A stretch of 25,626 nt of DNA, from positions 1-25,626 of the forward strand of contig CAZFZT010000048.1 in assembly GCA_964523675.1 (NCBI GenBank), in the 5' to 3' direction. A model generated the notes under the pieces. That model was given only the letters and a program-made list of their open reading frames with translations, ran no database searches and was not told the origin of the DNA. Origin of the DNA: CAZFZT01 sp964523675 (GTDB lineage Bacteria > Planctomycetota > Phycisphaerae > Phycisphaerales > SM1A02). Position 1 is the stretch's first letter. Each line of letters begins with the position of its first letter. Positions 6,777-13,763 of the stretch are shown here, in pieces. A program made the translations under genes and the position numbers.

Positions 6777-6837
6777 GAAGAGATACGGTACCGCGCTCAC
6801 GGCCGGCGGGCAAAGACCGGACACAGCCCGTGGCGGA

Positions 6838-6981
6838 TCATTCGCCCCGTCTTCCGACCCGGTTCCGGGTAAAGGCGAAGGCGCAGCAGACCAAAGGGGT
6901 GAATATGCCGGAGCAATTGATGCCCGGCGACAGGTCGAAAAGATCCCGTCGCAACTCAATCGGCAGGACGATCCTGCTCAC
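6838..6981 (-). CDS. Possible 47-residue Cys-containing small protein
   Basis: A GTG at 6979-6981 overlaps the TGA of the VOC gene (GTGA) and opens a 47-codon frame. It begins MSRIVLPIELRRDLFDLSPG and contains a short hydrophobic Cys-rich stretch (INCSGIFTPLVCCAFAFT) with a basic tail. The stop/start overlap matches the style of the downstream genes. It overlaps the open N-terminal extension of the DUF2752 frame, and only one of the two can be right. No homologue is recognised. It may be a chance frame. Confidence 0.28.
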   Translation of the reverse strand: MSRIVLPIELRRDLFDLSPGINCSGIFTPLVCCAFAFTRNRVGRRGE

Positions 6982-7349
6982 TCTCCGCGCTGCTCGAAGA
7001 GTTCGATCACGTTTCCTTCGCCATCTTCGAGAAGGACTTGTGACCCGCCTGGGCCAGAGAGGATTTCATTGCGAAAGGTGGCCCCGCTGCGTTTGAGCCG
7101 TTCAACGACGGTTGCAATGTCGTGGGTGCCGACCACAATGCGATTCCAACCGCCCGGCTCCGGCACGCGGCCGTCCGGCATCGGCTGGGCGGCAGAGGTC
7201 TGCGGCCCGCTGAGCCATAGCTCAAGTCCCTCCTGGCGCAAGATGGCGAAGGCCGGTCCCCAGCGTTCCACCACCTCGAAACCGAGCTGCTCGGTATAGA
7301 AGTGAACGGCCCGATCCGTGTCGCGTACCAGGTATCTTACAGCTGGCAT
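6978..7349 (-). CDS. VOC-superfamily (glyoxalase/bleomycin resistance-like) protein
   Basis: A single vicinal-oxygen-chelate module of 123 residues. The paired beta-alpha-beta-beta-beta units are visible. Unit one opens VRYLVRDTDRAVHFYTEQLGFEVVERWGP. Unit two has WNRIVVGTHDIATVVERLKRSGATF and ends GNVIELFEQRGE, with the typical C-terminal Glu of the metal site. Substrate cannot be inferred; relatives include glyoxalase I, dioxygenases and epimerases, and many are uncharacterised. The ATG at 7347-7349 has a strong Shine-Dalgarno (AAAGGAG on the minus strand at 7356-7362). It is the first gene of the minus-strand run reaching to 3629. Confidence 0.88.
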   Translation of the reverse strand: MPAVRYLVRDTDRAVHFYTEQLGFEVVERWGPAFAILRQEGLELWLSGPQTSAAQPMPDGRVPEPGGWNRIVVGTHDIATVVERLKRSGATFRNEILSGPGGSQVLLEDGEGNVIELFEQRGE

Positions 7350-7427
7350 AGTGGCTCTCCTTTTCGATTGGCGACTGCACCCGGCTGGCGCATGGTATCA
7401 GATCGACATGCCGCCGCTCGGAACTGG

Positions 7428-7456
7428 TTGCTCCAGATGCCGCAGGACGCTACACT
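7428..7456 (+). promoter_or_regulatory. Sigma-70-type promoter for rpsR
   Basis: TTGCTC (7428-7433) and TACACT (7451-7456) are separated by exactly 17 bp. Transcription should start near 7463 and give a leader of about 80 nt before the rpsR ATG. The minus-strand VOC gene diverges from it. Confidence 0.6.
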
Positions 7457-7471
7457 CAGCGTTCTCTCGTC

Positions 7472-7510
7472 GCCCCGTGCGGGAGCAATCCGATGCACGG
7501 GGCTGTTTTT
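7472..7510 (+). terminator. Terminator-like hairpin in the rpsR leader (possible attenuator)
   Basis: GCCCCGTGC (7472-7480) and GCACGGGGC (7495-7503) form a perfect 9-bp GC-rich stem with a 14-nt loop, followed at once by TGTTTTT (7504-7510). This is the shape of an intrinsic terminator. It sits between the promoter at 7428-7456 and the rpsR start at 7545, starting about ten nt into the transcript. No other plus-strand gene lies upstream, so it would act on rpsR and the genes after it. Confidence 0.6.
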
Positions 7511-7544
7511 ACGACATCCACGACGAATCAGGAGTTTCCTTCGA

Positions 7545-7805
7545 ATGATGAGCACTGTTCAGAGCGCCGCGCCGGCCGAGACGACCGGCTCGAAGAAGCC
7601 GGTCTATATCAGAACCGGAGCGGGCGACAAGCCCTACGTTGATTACCGAGCTGTCGAGGACTTGCGGCGGTTGTTGACGCCCAATGGCAAGATTTACAGC
7701 CGCAAACGTCTCGGGGTTTCGGCTCGTGAGCAGCGCATGATCGCTCAGGCGATCAAGCGAGCCCGCTACATGGGCCTCCTGCCATACACGAACGCAACGC
7801 TCTGA
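7545..7805 (+). CDS. rpsR: 30S ribosomal protein bS18
   Basis: The 86-residue product is ribosomal protein S18, which sits on the platform of the small subunit and pairs with S6. Family segments are YVDYRAVEDLRRLLTPNGKI (31-50), SRKRLGVSAREQR (52-64) and AIKRARYMGLLPY (69-81). There are no cysteines. The ATG at 7545 has AGGAG at 7530-7534, 10 nt upstream; the second Met (7548) is the alternative. In most bacteria rpsR sits between rpsF/ssb and rplI. Here it stands apart from them and is followed, after 58 nt, by a ParA-type gene. It may be autoregulated through the leader hairpin at 7472-7510. Confidence 0.96.
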   Translation: MMSTVQSAAPAETTGSKKPVYIRTGAGDKPYVDYRAVEDLRRLLTPNGKIYSRKRLGVSAREQRMIAQAIKRARYMGLLPYTNATL

Positions 7806-7810
7806 GACGG

Positions 7811-7825
7811 TAGGTAAATTACCTA
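7811..7825. promoter_or_regulatory. 15-bp perfect dyad between rpsR and the ParA-type gene
   Basis: TAGGTAA and TTACCTA are perfect inverted 7-bp arms around a single A. The AT-rich dyad, in an otherwise GC-rich region, is typical of an operator. The run TTTTC follows it, so a short-stem terminator for rpsR is an alternative reading. Confidence 0.4.
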
Positions 7826-7863
7826 TTTTCAAGTGATAGCTCGGCCGGCTCCGATAAGTCGGT

Positions 7864-9210
7864 GTGCGATCCATTGCCATCATCAACCAGAAGGGGGGAT
7901 GCGGCAAGACGACGACGGCGATCAATCTCGCTGCTGCTTTCGCCCGTCGAGGGCATCGCACCCTTCTAGTCGACATGGACCCGCAATCGCATTGTGCGGC
8001 GGGCTTAGCCGTGCCGGAAGAGCGAATCGAAGCGGGGATCGGGGAAGCTTTGATCGCGGAGCACCATGACTTTGAACTAAGGCGGCTTCTGTGGGAGGTG
8101 GTGCGAGGACTGTATCTGCTTCCGAGCACAACCCGCCTCGCTGCACTTGAGGCACCGGGCGGTGGACTGCATGAGTTGCCTGACCGTGATCGCCGCCTCG
8201 AATCTCTGCTCACGCGTCTCGCTCCCCAGTTCGACATGTGTCTGATCGACTGCCCGCCAACGATCGGCCTGCTGACGTTCAACGCTTTGCGGGCAGCACG
8301 TGAAGCGCTCATTCCCGTTGAGACCGGCTTCTTTTCCTTGCGAGGAGCGCAGAAGCAGTGGAAGACCATCCAGCGGCTGATCGATCGACTTGGGCAGCCG
8401 GTTGTTTGCCACCTGCTGCCGACGTTGCATGATGAGCGGTCATCGAATGCACGAAACGTGTTGGCTGCGCTCAAGCGAGAGTTTGGCAGCCAGCTGTTGA
8501 CGACGATCATCCGCGAAGACGACACGCTTCGTGAAGCGGCCAGTTACGGCCAGCCGGTTGGTGAATACGCGCCTGGCAGTGGGGCAGATCGTGACTTCGA
8601 AGCACTGGCTGATTGGCTCGAGGATCGTGCCGATATGGCGCCGACGATCGAAGTGTTCGCATCGGTCGGGGCATCGCTCATCGGGCGCATTGATTCAGGA
8701 CCGTTTTCGCTGAACGAGCGATCCGGTGAGCCGGAGGTGGAGCAAACGGGGCTCTCCTCGAGCAGGGCTGCAGAACTGGCAAGGCGCGTCCGACAGATGA
8801 CGGTCACAGAGCCGCTGGAGCTGCAAGGCACATCTGTTGAAGGCCAGCACACGTTCGGCGTTACCGCGACAGAGCACGGTGTGCGATTTGCGCAACCAGG
8901 CGATACCTCGCAGACGATCCATGTGGCCGGCGACTTCAACAACTGGTCCGCGCGCGCAACGCCCTTGCGGTACAACTTCGAGGCAGGTGTTTATGAAGCG
9001 GAGGTCGTATTGCCCCCCGGGCGTTATGAGTACCTGCTCATCATCGATGGGGCCTGGGTGGTGGATCCCTTCAATGAGGTGGACGCACCCTTCGGTCATG
9101 GCCGGTGCAGCACCTTCACGGTGCATCCGCCACGCAAAATCGAGTACATTGAGCAGCCGCCTCAACTCCTCCGCGATGAGTGGTCCATTGCGGAGCGCGA
9201 CTCGTCATGA
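7864..9210 (+). CDS. ParA/MinD-type ATPase fused to an AMPK-beta/CBM48-like glycogen-binding domain
   Basis: The 448-residue product has two parts. Residues 1 to about 255 form a ParA/MinD ATPase: the deviant Walker A is KGGCGKTT (10-17), with the signature Lys at 10; the A' strand is LLVDMDPQ (34-41); Walker B is LIDCPP (127-132). After a linker (about 256-335), residues 340-420 match the AMPK1_CBM / CBM48 immunoglobulin-like fold: VAGDFNNWS at 354-362, LPPGRYEYLLIIDGAWVVDP at 383-402. W361 and W398 match the two sugar-stacking tryptophans of AMPK-beta; the family Lys (HQYKF) is Leu here. Such a domain binds glycogen-like alpha-glucans. I infer an ATPase that positions or senses alpha-glucan. 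The GTG start has no clear Shine-Dalgarno. Its TGA overlaps the next gene's ATG, so they are coupled. Confidence 0.88.
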   Translation: MRSIAIINQKGGCGKTTTAINLAAAFARRGHRTLLVDMDPQSHCAAGLAVPEERIEAGIGEALIAEHHDFELRRLLWEVVRGLYLLPSTTRLAALEAPGGGLHELPDRDRRLESLLTRLAPQFDMCLIDCPPTIGLLTFNALRAAREALIPVETGFFSLRGAQKQWKTIQRLIDRLGQPVVCHLLPTLHDERSSNARNVLAALKREFGSQLLTTIIREDDTLREAASYGQPVGEYAPGSGADRDFEALADWLEDRADMAPTIEVFASVGASLIGRIDSGPFSLNERSGEPEVEQTGLSSSRAAELARRVRQMTVTEPLELQGTSVEGQHTFGVTATEHGVRFAQPGDTSQTIHVAGDFNNWSARATPLRYNFEAGVYEAEVVLPPGRYEYLLIIDGAWVVDPFNEVDAPFGHGRCSTFTVHPPRKIEYIEQPPQLLRDEWSIAERDSS

Positions 9211-10784
9211 CTCGCCACTCATCCGAGCCAACCTCTCACGCGGATGCCTTCGATGAACTCGCTGCGCTCTTCCTCACGGATGACGGCGAATCCGCATCCT
9301 CGGTTTCTCACTCCGAGCCGGCATTCCGCGAGCTGCTGATCGTTGGCAATCTGCCGGTACGCGGCGGCGTGTGGTTAACGCCCTATGCGGATGCCATCGC
9401 GCGGCAGAACGGTCCGACCGCCCTGGTGCGGTTTGACATGGAGCCGCCAACGATCGAGCTCTTTCGAATGGACGGCTCCATCGGCAGCGGCCCTTTGAAT
9501 GGAACGCCTGAAAGGGTTGATCAGCGGGTAAGGAGCCGGGCGCGCACTTTCATGGAAGTGGTTGAGCGCGCCGCGCAGGAGGTTGCTGTTTGGATCGTCC
9601 GCGGCCGCGGTGGCGTTGCAGAGATGAGATCGCACATCGCAGACTTTGATCGAATCACGATCCTGACGAGCGCAGACAGCGCAGCCGTTGTAGCCGCATA
9701 TCAGATCCTTAAAGAAATCGTTTCATCGGTGGATGAGTTGGATGAAGAGCCGCAAATGATGCCGCGGCTGGGATTTGCGATTGCCGGCGCGGAGGAGCGC
9801 GATGCTCTTGAAGTCGTGCGGCGGCTCAATGAGACTGCTTCGACAGGGCTGGGTGTAAGCGTTGAACTCTCGCACTGCTTGCCGCGAATGGACGCAGGGA
9901 TTCAATGCGAGACGTTCGCTTCATTTGAAGACGCCGTCAAGCCAACGATGACGGATTTGTTGTCGTGGCTGGATGCGCAGTCGTCAGCCGCTTCATCTGG
10001 AAACGGCGTTCATGCTGATGATGAATTGGTTCCGTGGTCCGATGGTGAGCAGCCCATCCTGCGTCTTGCGCCGATGGTCGATGATGACGCTCAAATGGAA
10101 CGAGAAGCGCTGCTTGGAAGTGGTGAGCCGGCAGACGCAGCGAATGAACTGGAGGACGACCTGTGCGAGAGCGAGAGAGACTTGTGTTGCGGGGATGACG
10201 ACCGTGTAGAGGGGCGATGCGCGGAAGTAGCCGAAACTCTCGACGACGTGGCCGAAGCAGTTCATTCCATTGAGGGCCGTTCGATGAGCGGCAGTTCTCC
10301 CGATGGCGAGGCGCCTCCGCTGATGGTGGAGACGATCTGCCGCAACAGTGTGCGGCTTGCGCCGAAGGCCCTCACAGAGGGCAGCGCCGCAAGCGCACAG
10401 GATCAGATCATCCGTGACGAAACCGCCACGCCGGCGCTTGCCTCTTGCTTGGAAGGTTTGGTCAAACTTGCCGTGCGCTGCCCAGGACATGAAGCAGTTG
10501 AATTGGCCGCCGATGCTGACGGCCGCATCCATGTGCTGGCCAGAGAACACTTATTGCGAGAGCTGCGCATTGTCGAGACTTGGGTCCACGCGCATCGTCA
10601 ACTGATTGCGATGGCATGTGCGGAATGCGAGATCGACTCAGACGCGGAGGTCGTGTGCCACCTCTTTACGAACGAACCGGCGACACTGGCAGATCTGCAT
10701 GGAACCGGTCTATCGCTGCACGTTCTCGCGCCCGTCACCGTTGCAGGCAGAACGGCATGGTACTCGGCTCCGCTGAGCAGGTAG
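9207..10784 (+). CDS. Partner of the ParA-CBM48 protein, likely P-loop-less MinD/ParA-like fold
   Basis: The 525-residue product overlaps the ParA-CBM48 stop by 4 nt (ATGA at 9207-9210). Residues 41-258 look like a MinD/ParA-type alpha/beta fold. A first strand LLIVGNLPVRGGVWLTPY (43-60) sits where Walker A should be but has no GKT. Later come VAVWIVRG (127-134), ITILTSADSAAVVAAYQILK (150-169) and LGFAIAGAEERDALEVVRRL (188-207), which resemble the 'TTPEPTSITDAYALIK' and 'VNRVRSEEE' regions of MinD/FlhG. A long acidic, Cys-sprinkled linker (about 259-405) follows. The last 120 residues form a separate alpha/beta region (CLEGLVKLAVRCPGHEAVEL). I infer a non-catalytic partner, forming a heterodimer with the ATPase. 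No family is recognised by name. Confidence 0.82.
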   Translation: MTRHSSEPTSHADAFDELAALFLTDDGESASSVSHSEPAFRELLIVGNLPVRGGVWLTPYADAIARQNGPTALVRFDMEPPTIELFRMDGSIGSGPLNGTPERVDQRVRSRARTFMEVVERAAQEVAVWIVRGRGGVAEMRSHIADFDRITILTSADSAAVVAAYQILKEIVSSVDELDEEPQMMPRLGFAIAGAEERDALEVVRRLNETASTGLGVSVELSHCLPRMDAGIQCETFASFEDAVKPTMTDLLSWLDAQSSAASSGNGVHADDELVPWSDGEQPILRLAPMVDDDAQMEREALLGSGEPADAANELEDDLCESERDLCCGDDDRVEGRCAEVAETLDDVAEAVHSIEGRSMSGSSPDGEAPPLMVETICRNSVRLAPKALTEGSAASAQDQIIRDETATPALASCLEGLVKLAVRCPGHEAVELAADADGRIHVLAREHLLRELRIVETWVHAHRQLIAMACAECEIDSDAEVVCHLFTNEPATLADLHGTGLSLHVLAPVTVAGRTAWYSAPLSR

Positions 10785-10912
10785 CTTCGCAATGAGGGGA
10801 AACTGTGTCGGTACTCTGCGCGCCTTGGTACGCTCGTGTCCGTCACAAGTCGAAGGCGGCAGTTCGCTGAAAGCGAAGACAACTTCAATGAAGGCGAGGC
10901 ACACTGCGCGAA

Positions 10913-12088
10913 CTACATCAAGAGCATGATGAGCGCGTAACAGCCGGCCGCCATTGCCACCGATGCGATGACGCCGACAAGCAGGGCACGCTTACCCACG
11001 CGCGTCAGTGTGCGAAGGTTCACATCCAAGCCGATAGCGCCGAGACTGATGGTCAGCAGGATGCCTCCCGTGAGATTCAACCAGCTCATGCCGCTGCTAA
11101 GCGTGGTTGCAACCTCCGGTGGAAGAGCGCCGCTCGCCTGTACGAAAGTGTTGGCGGCAGCGAGGGCCAGAAAGCCCCAGATGAACCACGGCATGAGTTT
11201 GCGCACCTTTACGTTGTGCAGGCCGCCATTGCCGTTGGCCATAAGCAGCGTCACGACGATGACAAATGGCACGAGCATCGCGACGCGCACCAGTTTGACC
11301 AGTGTCGCCACTTCGCCGGCACCCGGCTGCGGGTAAGCAAATCCGGCCGCAATGGCCTGCGGAACTGAATGAATCGAAGCGCCCGCCCACACCCCGAGTT
11401 GTTCACCCGACATGCCGACCAGTGCGCCGACAGCCGGCAACAGCACCATAAATGCAAGGCCGATCAGATTCACCACCCCGATCGAAACCAGGATTTCCTT
11501 CTCACGTGCCTTGATGATCGGCGCGATGGCCAGGATCGCGCTGTTGCCGCAGATCGCTGTGCCTGAGGCGAGCAGCAGTGATGACCGGCTGCGCAGCCGA
11601 GCTGCGCGACCGGCGGCAAGGGCGGCGATGACGGCCAGCGCGATGGCGCCGAACACAATTGAAAGCGATGCCACGCCGATCGAAGCGACGACCGCAAGAT
11701 TCAATCCCGCGCCGATGAGCGCAATGGCCCAAGGTATTGAGCGCTTGGACATCGCTCGGCTTCCCGAGATGATCGCGTCCGGCATACGGAGCGTGTTGCG
11801 AATGAGAACGCCAAGCACGATCGCGACCAGGGCCGGCCCAACGGGATGCCGAACTGCTCCGCTCTCGAGCACGATGCGAAACGGTGCGACCGGAAGGTGC
11901 TGCGATGCGTAGGCCGCCCCGGCGATTGCGCAGGCAATCGCCCAACCGTGCCATGGCTGCGCCTGAATAGGCGGCTTGCGCGGACGTTCGGCATCCGCTT
12001 CGATCACTACCGGACGTTGCGGTAACACTGCGGGAATGACCCGCTCCGCTTTCGGGAGGTCGAGCATCGGTGAGGAAGATTTCTCCAT
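10913..12088 (-). CDS. YeiH-family (UPF0324) putative sulfate/sulfite exporter
   Basis: The 391-residue integral membrane protein has about ten hydrophobic segments and the YeiH signatures ASGTAICGNSAILAI and WAGASIHSVPQAIAAG. An unusual polar N-terminal extension of about 48 residues precedes the first TM. Members of this family (Cons_hypoth698) are named putative sulfate exporters; some act on organosulfur or sulfite-related compounds. It starts right at the stop of the cysteine dioxygenase (TAA then ATG, no gap), so they form a two-gene operon. Because the dioxygenase makes cysteine sulfinate, which decays to sulfite or sulfonates, export of sulfite or a C2/C3 sulfonate is a plausible role. 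That link is inference. Confidence 0.9.
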   Translation of the reverse strand: MEKSSSPMLDLPKAERVIPAVLPQRPVVIEADAERPRKPPIQAQPWHGWAIACAIAGAAYASQHLPVAPFRIVLESGAVRHPVGPALVAIVLGVLIRNTLRMPDAIISGSRAMSKRSIPWAIALIGAGLNLAVVASIGVASLSIVFGAIALAVIAALAAGRAARLRSRSSLLLASGTAICGNSAILAIAPIIKAREKEILVSIGVVNLIGLAFMVLLPAVGALVGMSGEQLGVWAGASIHSVPQAIAAGFAYPQPGAGEVATLVKLVRVAMLVPFVIVVTLLMANGNGGLHNVKVRKLMPWFIWGFLALAAANTFVQASGALPPEVATTLSSGMSWLNLTGGILLTISLGAIGLDVNLRTLTRVGKRALLVGVIASVAMAAGCYALIMLLM

Positions 12089-12625
12089 TTAGATGCCTGC
12101 CCCCTGCACGAACTCGTGAACCGGATCAGCGAAGCGCATCACGCTGGCATCGGTGAGTGAATACGTGTTCATCGACAGCAGCGGCGGTGAGTAAACGTGA
12201 AGGGTGACCAGTTGCCTGCCGCCATCTTGAAGATTGGAAAGTTGATGGATGTCGGAATCCTGCGAGCCGCAGACATATCCTTCGCGCAACTCTCTCGATC
12301 GCCGCGCCAGCAACATGCCGCTGGCTGTGCGGTCAAAGATCGTCTCGGTGGCGACGCCTTGGAGCACCTTCACGCCGCAGGTCGAACCCTCATGGTCGTG
12401 AATCGGGCTGCGCTGGCCGGCCAGCCAGCAGAGGACCAGCGCCTGATAGCCCGGCCCGGCGTGCATGAGGTTGCGGCGGTAGCGATGTGGATCGAACTCG
12501 ATCCATTGAGCGACATCATCCACGTTGATTTCAAGCGATTTCAGCCGCCGGGTCAGCAGACCCAGTGGCACGCGATCTTCAAATTGATTCAACTCATTGA
12601 GAAACGCTTCGATCTCGGGCGTCAT
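12089..12625 (-). CDS. Cysteine dioxygenase
   Basis: A cupin-type Fe(II) enzyme that oxidises L-cysteine to cysteine sulfinate. The 178-residue product aligns with rat CDO motif by motif: SPIHDHEGSTCGVKVLQG supplies His76, His78 and Cys83 (rat 86, 88 and 93, with the same spacing); DIHQLSN gives His127 (rat 140); VYSPPL gives Tyr145 (rat 157), which can form the Cys-Tyr crosslink. Arg51 in YRRNLM matches the substrate-binding Arg60. Many bacterial CDOs lack the crosslinking Cys, so its presence is worth noting. The ATG at 12623-12625 has a GGAG Shine-Dalgarno; a TTG start 18 codons upstream is possible. It lies upstream of, and abuts, the YeiH-type exporter. Confidence 0.94.
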   Translation of the reverse strand: MTPEIEAFLNELNQFEDRVPLGLLTRRLKSLEINVDDVAQWIEFDPHRYRRNLMHAGPGYQALVLCWLAGQRSPIHDHEGSTCGVKVLQGVATETIFDRTASGMLLARRSRELREGYVCGSQDSDIHQLSNLQDGGRQLVTLHVYSPPLLSMNTYSLTDASVMRFADPVHEFVQGAGI

Positions 12626-12934
12626 GCGCGACTCCAGTGCGTGAGGGGCCGAGGTGATGCGGAAACGCTCCTCATCCAAAGGAGCCGGCGCAGCAGCGAC
12701 CGTCCGCGGTTGGTTGTACGTTTCTCCCGTCCGACCAGCCGATCAAGGCGGTGCGCAGCATATCAGAACTGCGCACGACAAGCACAGCACGAACGTGCTC
12801 GCAGAATGGCATCGGCCATGCGGCCGGTTCTACTTTGAACTTTGCCGCTTCTATTGCTCCAGCGAGCACGGCGTGGGTTGAGATTTGGATTATCATCCGG
12901 TCCGATACGACTGCAACACGATCAACAGGAACCA
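12626..12934. other. Divergent intergenic region between CDO and enoyl-CoA hydratase genes
   Basis: This spacer should hold the promoters of both flanking genes. I see no gene here and no strong -35/-10 pair on either strand. The one clear feature is a dyad at 12751-12776, described separately. Confidence 0.5.
12751..12776. promoter_or_regulatory. Perfect 8-bp dyad in the divergent region
   Basis: GTGCGCAG (12751-12758) and CTGCGCAC (12769-12776) are perfect inverted arms with a 10-nt spacer. The spacer holds, on the minus strand, TATGCT, which could be a -10. A repressor or activator of the cysteine dioxygenase operon is a natural candidate. The half-sites are one helical turn apart (18 bp centre to centre). 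Confidence 0.4.
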
Positions 12935-13744
12935 ATGACGACTACTGCCCCTACATTCGAAGCCATCAACACGGACATCGCCGGTGGTGTGCTGACCATC
13001 ACGCTGAACCGGCCGGATGTACTCAACGCCTTCAACGATGCGCTGACGACAGAACTTTCGGATGCCCTGAAGAGCGGGGAACGGGACGCCAACGTTCGTG
13101 CCATCATCATCACCGGCGCTGGCAGAGCGTTCTCATCCGGCCAGGATCTCGGCGATCTCAAGAAGAAATATGTGCCTGGCTACGTGCCGCACCTCGGTGA
13201 CGATCTTCGCAAGCGATACAACCCGATCATCACGCGCATTCGCACGATGGAGAAGCCGGTCATCGCTGCTGTAAATGGCGTCGCTGCCGGGGCCGGCTGC
13301 TCGCTCGCGCTTGCCTGCGACATGCGCCTCGCAGCGCAGGAAGCGTCGTTCATCGAGGTCTTTATCAATGTGGGGCTGATCCCGGATTCCGGTTCGACCT
13401 TCACGCTGCCCCGGCTCGTGGGCGCGGGCAAGGCGTTCGAGATGTGTACGCTGGGCTCGAAGATCGATGCCGATGAGGCGCTGCGGCTGGGCCTCGTGAA
13501 TCAAATCGTGCCTGCCGAGCAATTGCTTGAGTCAGCGAACAAAGTCGCAGGCAAACTCGCTGCGCTGCCGGGTAAGGCCATCGCACTCACGAAGCGGCTG
13601 CTCAATCAGTCGCTGGAGAATGACCTGGCGCAGCAACTCGAAGCGGAGGCGTACGCACAGGAAACCGCCGGGCGGACTGAAGATCATTTTGAGGGCGTGA
13701 CCGCATTTCTGGAGAAGCGCAAGCCGTCGTTCAAGGGTGTGTGA
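12935..13744 (+). CDS. Enoyl-CoA hydratase/isomerase family protein (PaaG-like)
   Basis: The 269-residue product has the crotonase fold. The first oxyanion-hole region is GRAFSSGQDL (63-72), the second AAVNGVAAGAGCSLALACD (111-129). GLIPDSGSTFTLPRLVG (147-163) is typical of the PaaG / 2-(1,2-epoxy-1,2-dihydrophenyl)acetyl-CoA isomerase branch, where the Asp (151 here) is a candidate catalytic residue in place of the hydratase Glu pair. It may therefore isomerise a ring-opening or enoyl-CoA intermediate, but substrates cannot be read. The ATG at 12935 has AGGA at 12927-12930; upstream in-frame codons are not protein-like. No phenylacetate-pathway genes are adjacent. Confidence 0.93.
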   Translation: MTTTAPTFEAINTDIAGGVLTITLNRPDVLNAFNDALTTELSDALKSGERDANVRAIIITGAGRAFSSGQDLGDLKKKYVPGYVPHLGDDLRKRYNPIITRIRTMEKPVIAAVNGVAAGAGCSLALACDMRLAAQEASFIEVFINVGLIPDSGSTFTLPRLVGAGKAFEMCTLGSKIDADEALRLGLVNQIVPAEQLLESANKVAGKLAALPGKAIALTKRLLNQSLENDLAQQLEAEAYAQETAGRTEDHFEGVTAFLEKRKPSFKGV

Positions 13745-13763
13745 TTGAGTTGCCGAATGGCTC

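Noticed and set aside
6858..6871. Palindrome ACCCGG-TT-CCGGGT upstream of the second DUF2752 gene
   Set aside because: It is short, has no T-run and lies inside a competing reading frame. No operator role is supported.
10791..10925. 44-codon plus-strand frame after the partner gene
   Set aside because: It overlaps the 3' end of the exporter gene, lacks a ribosome-binding site and resembles no protein.
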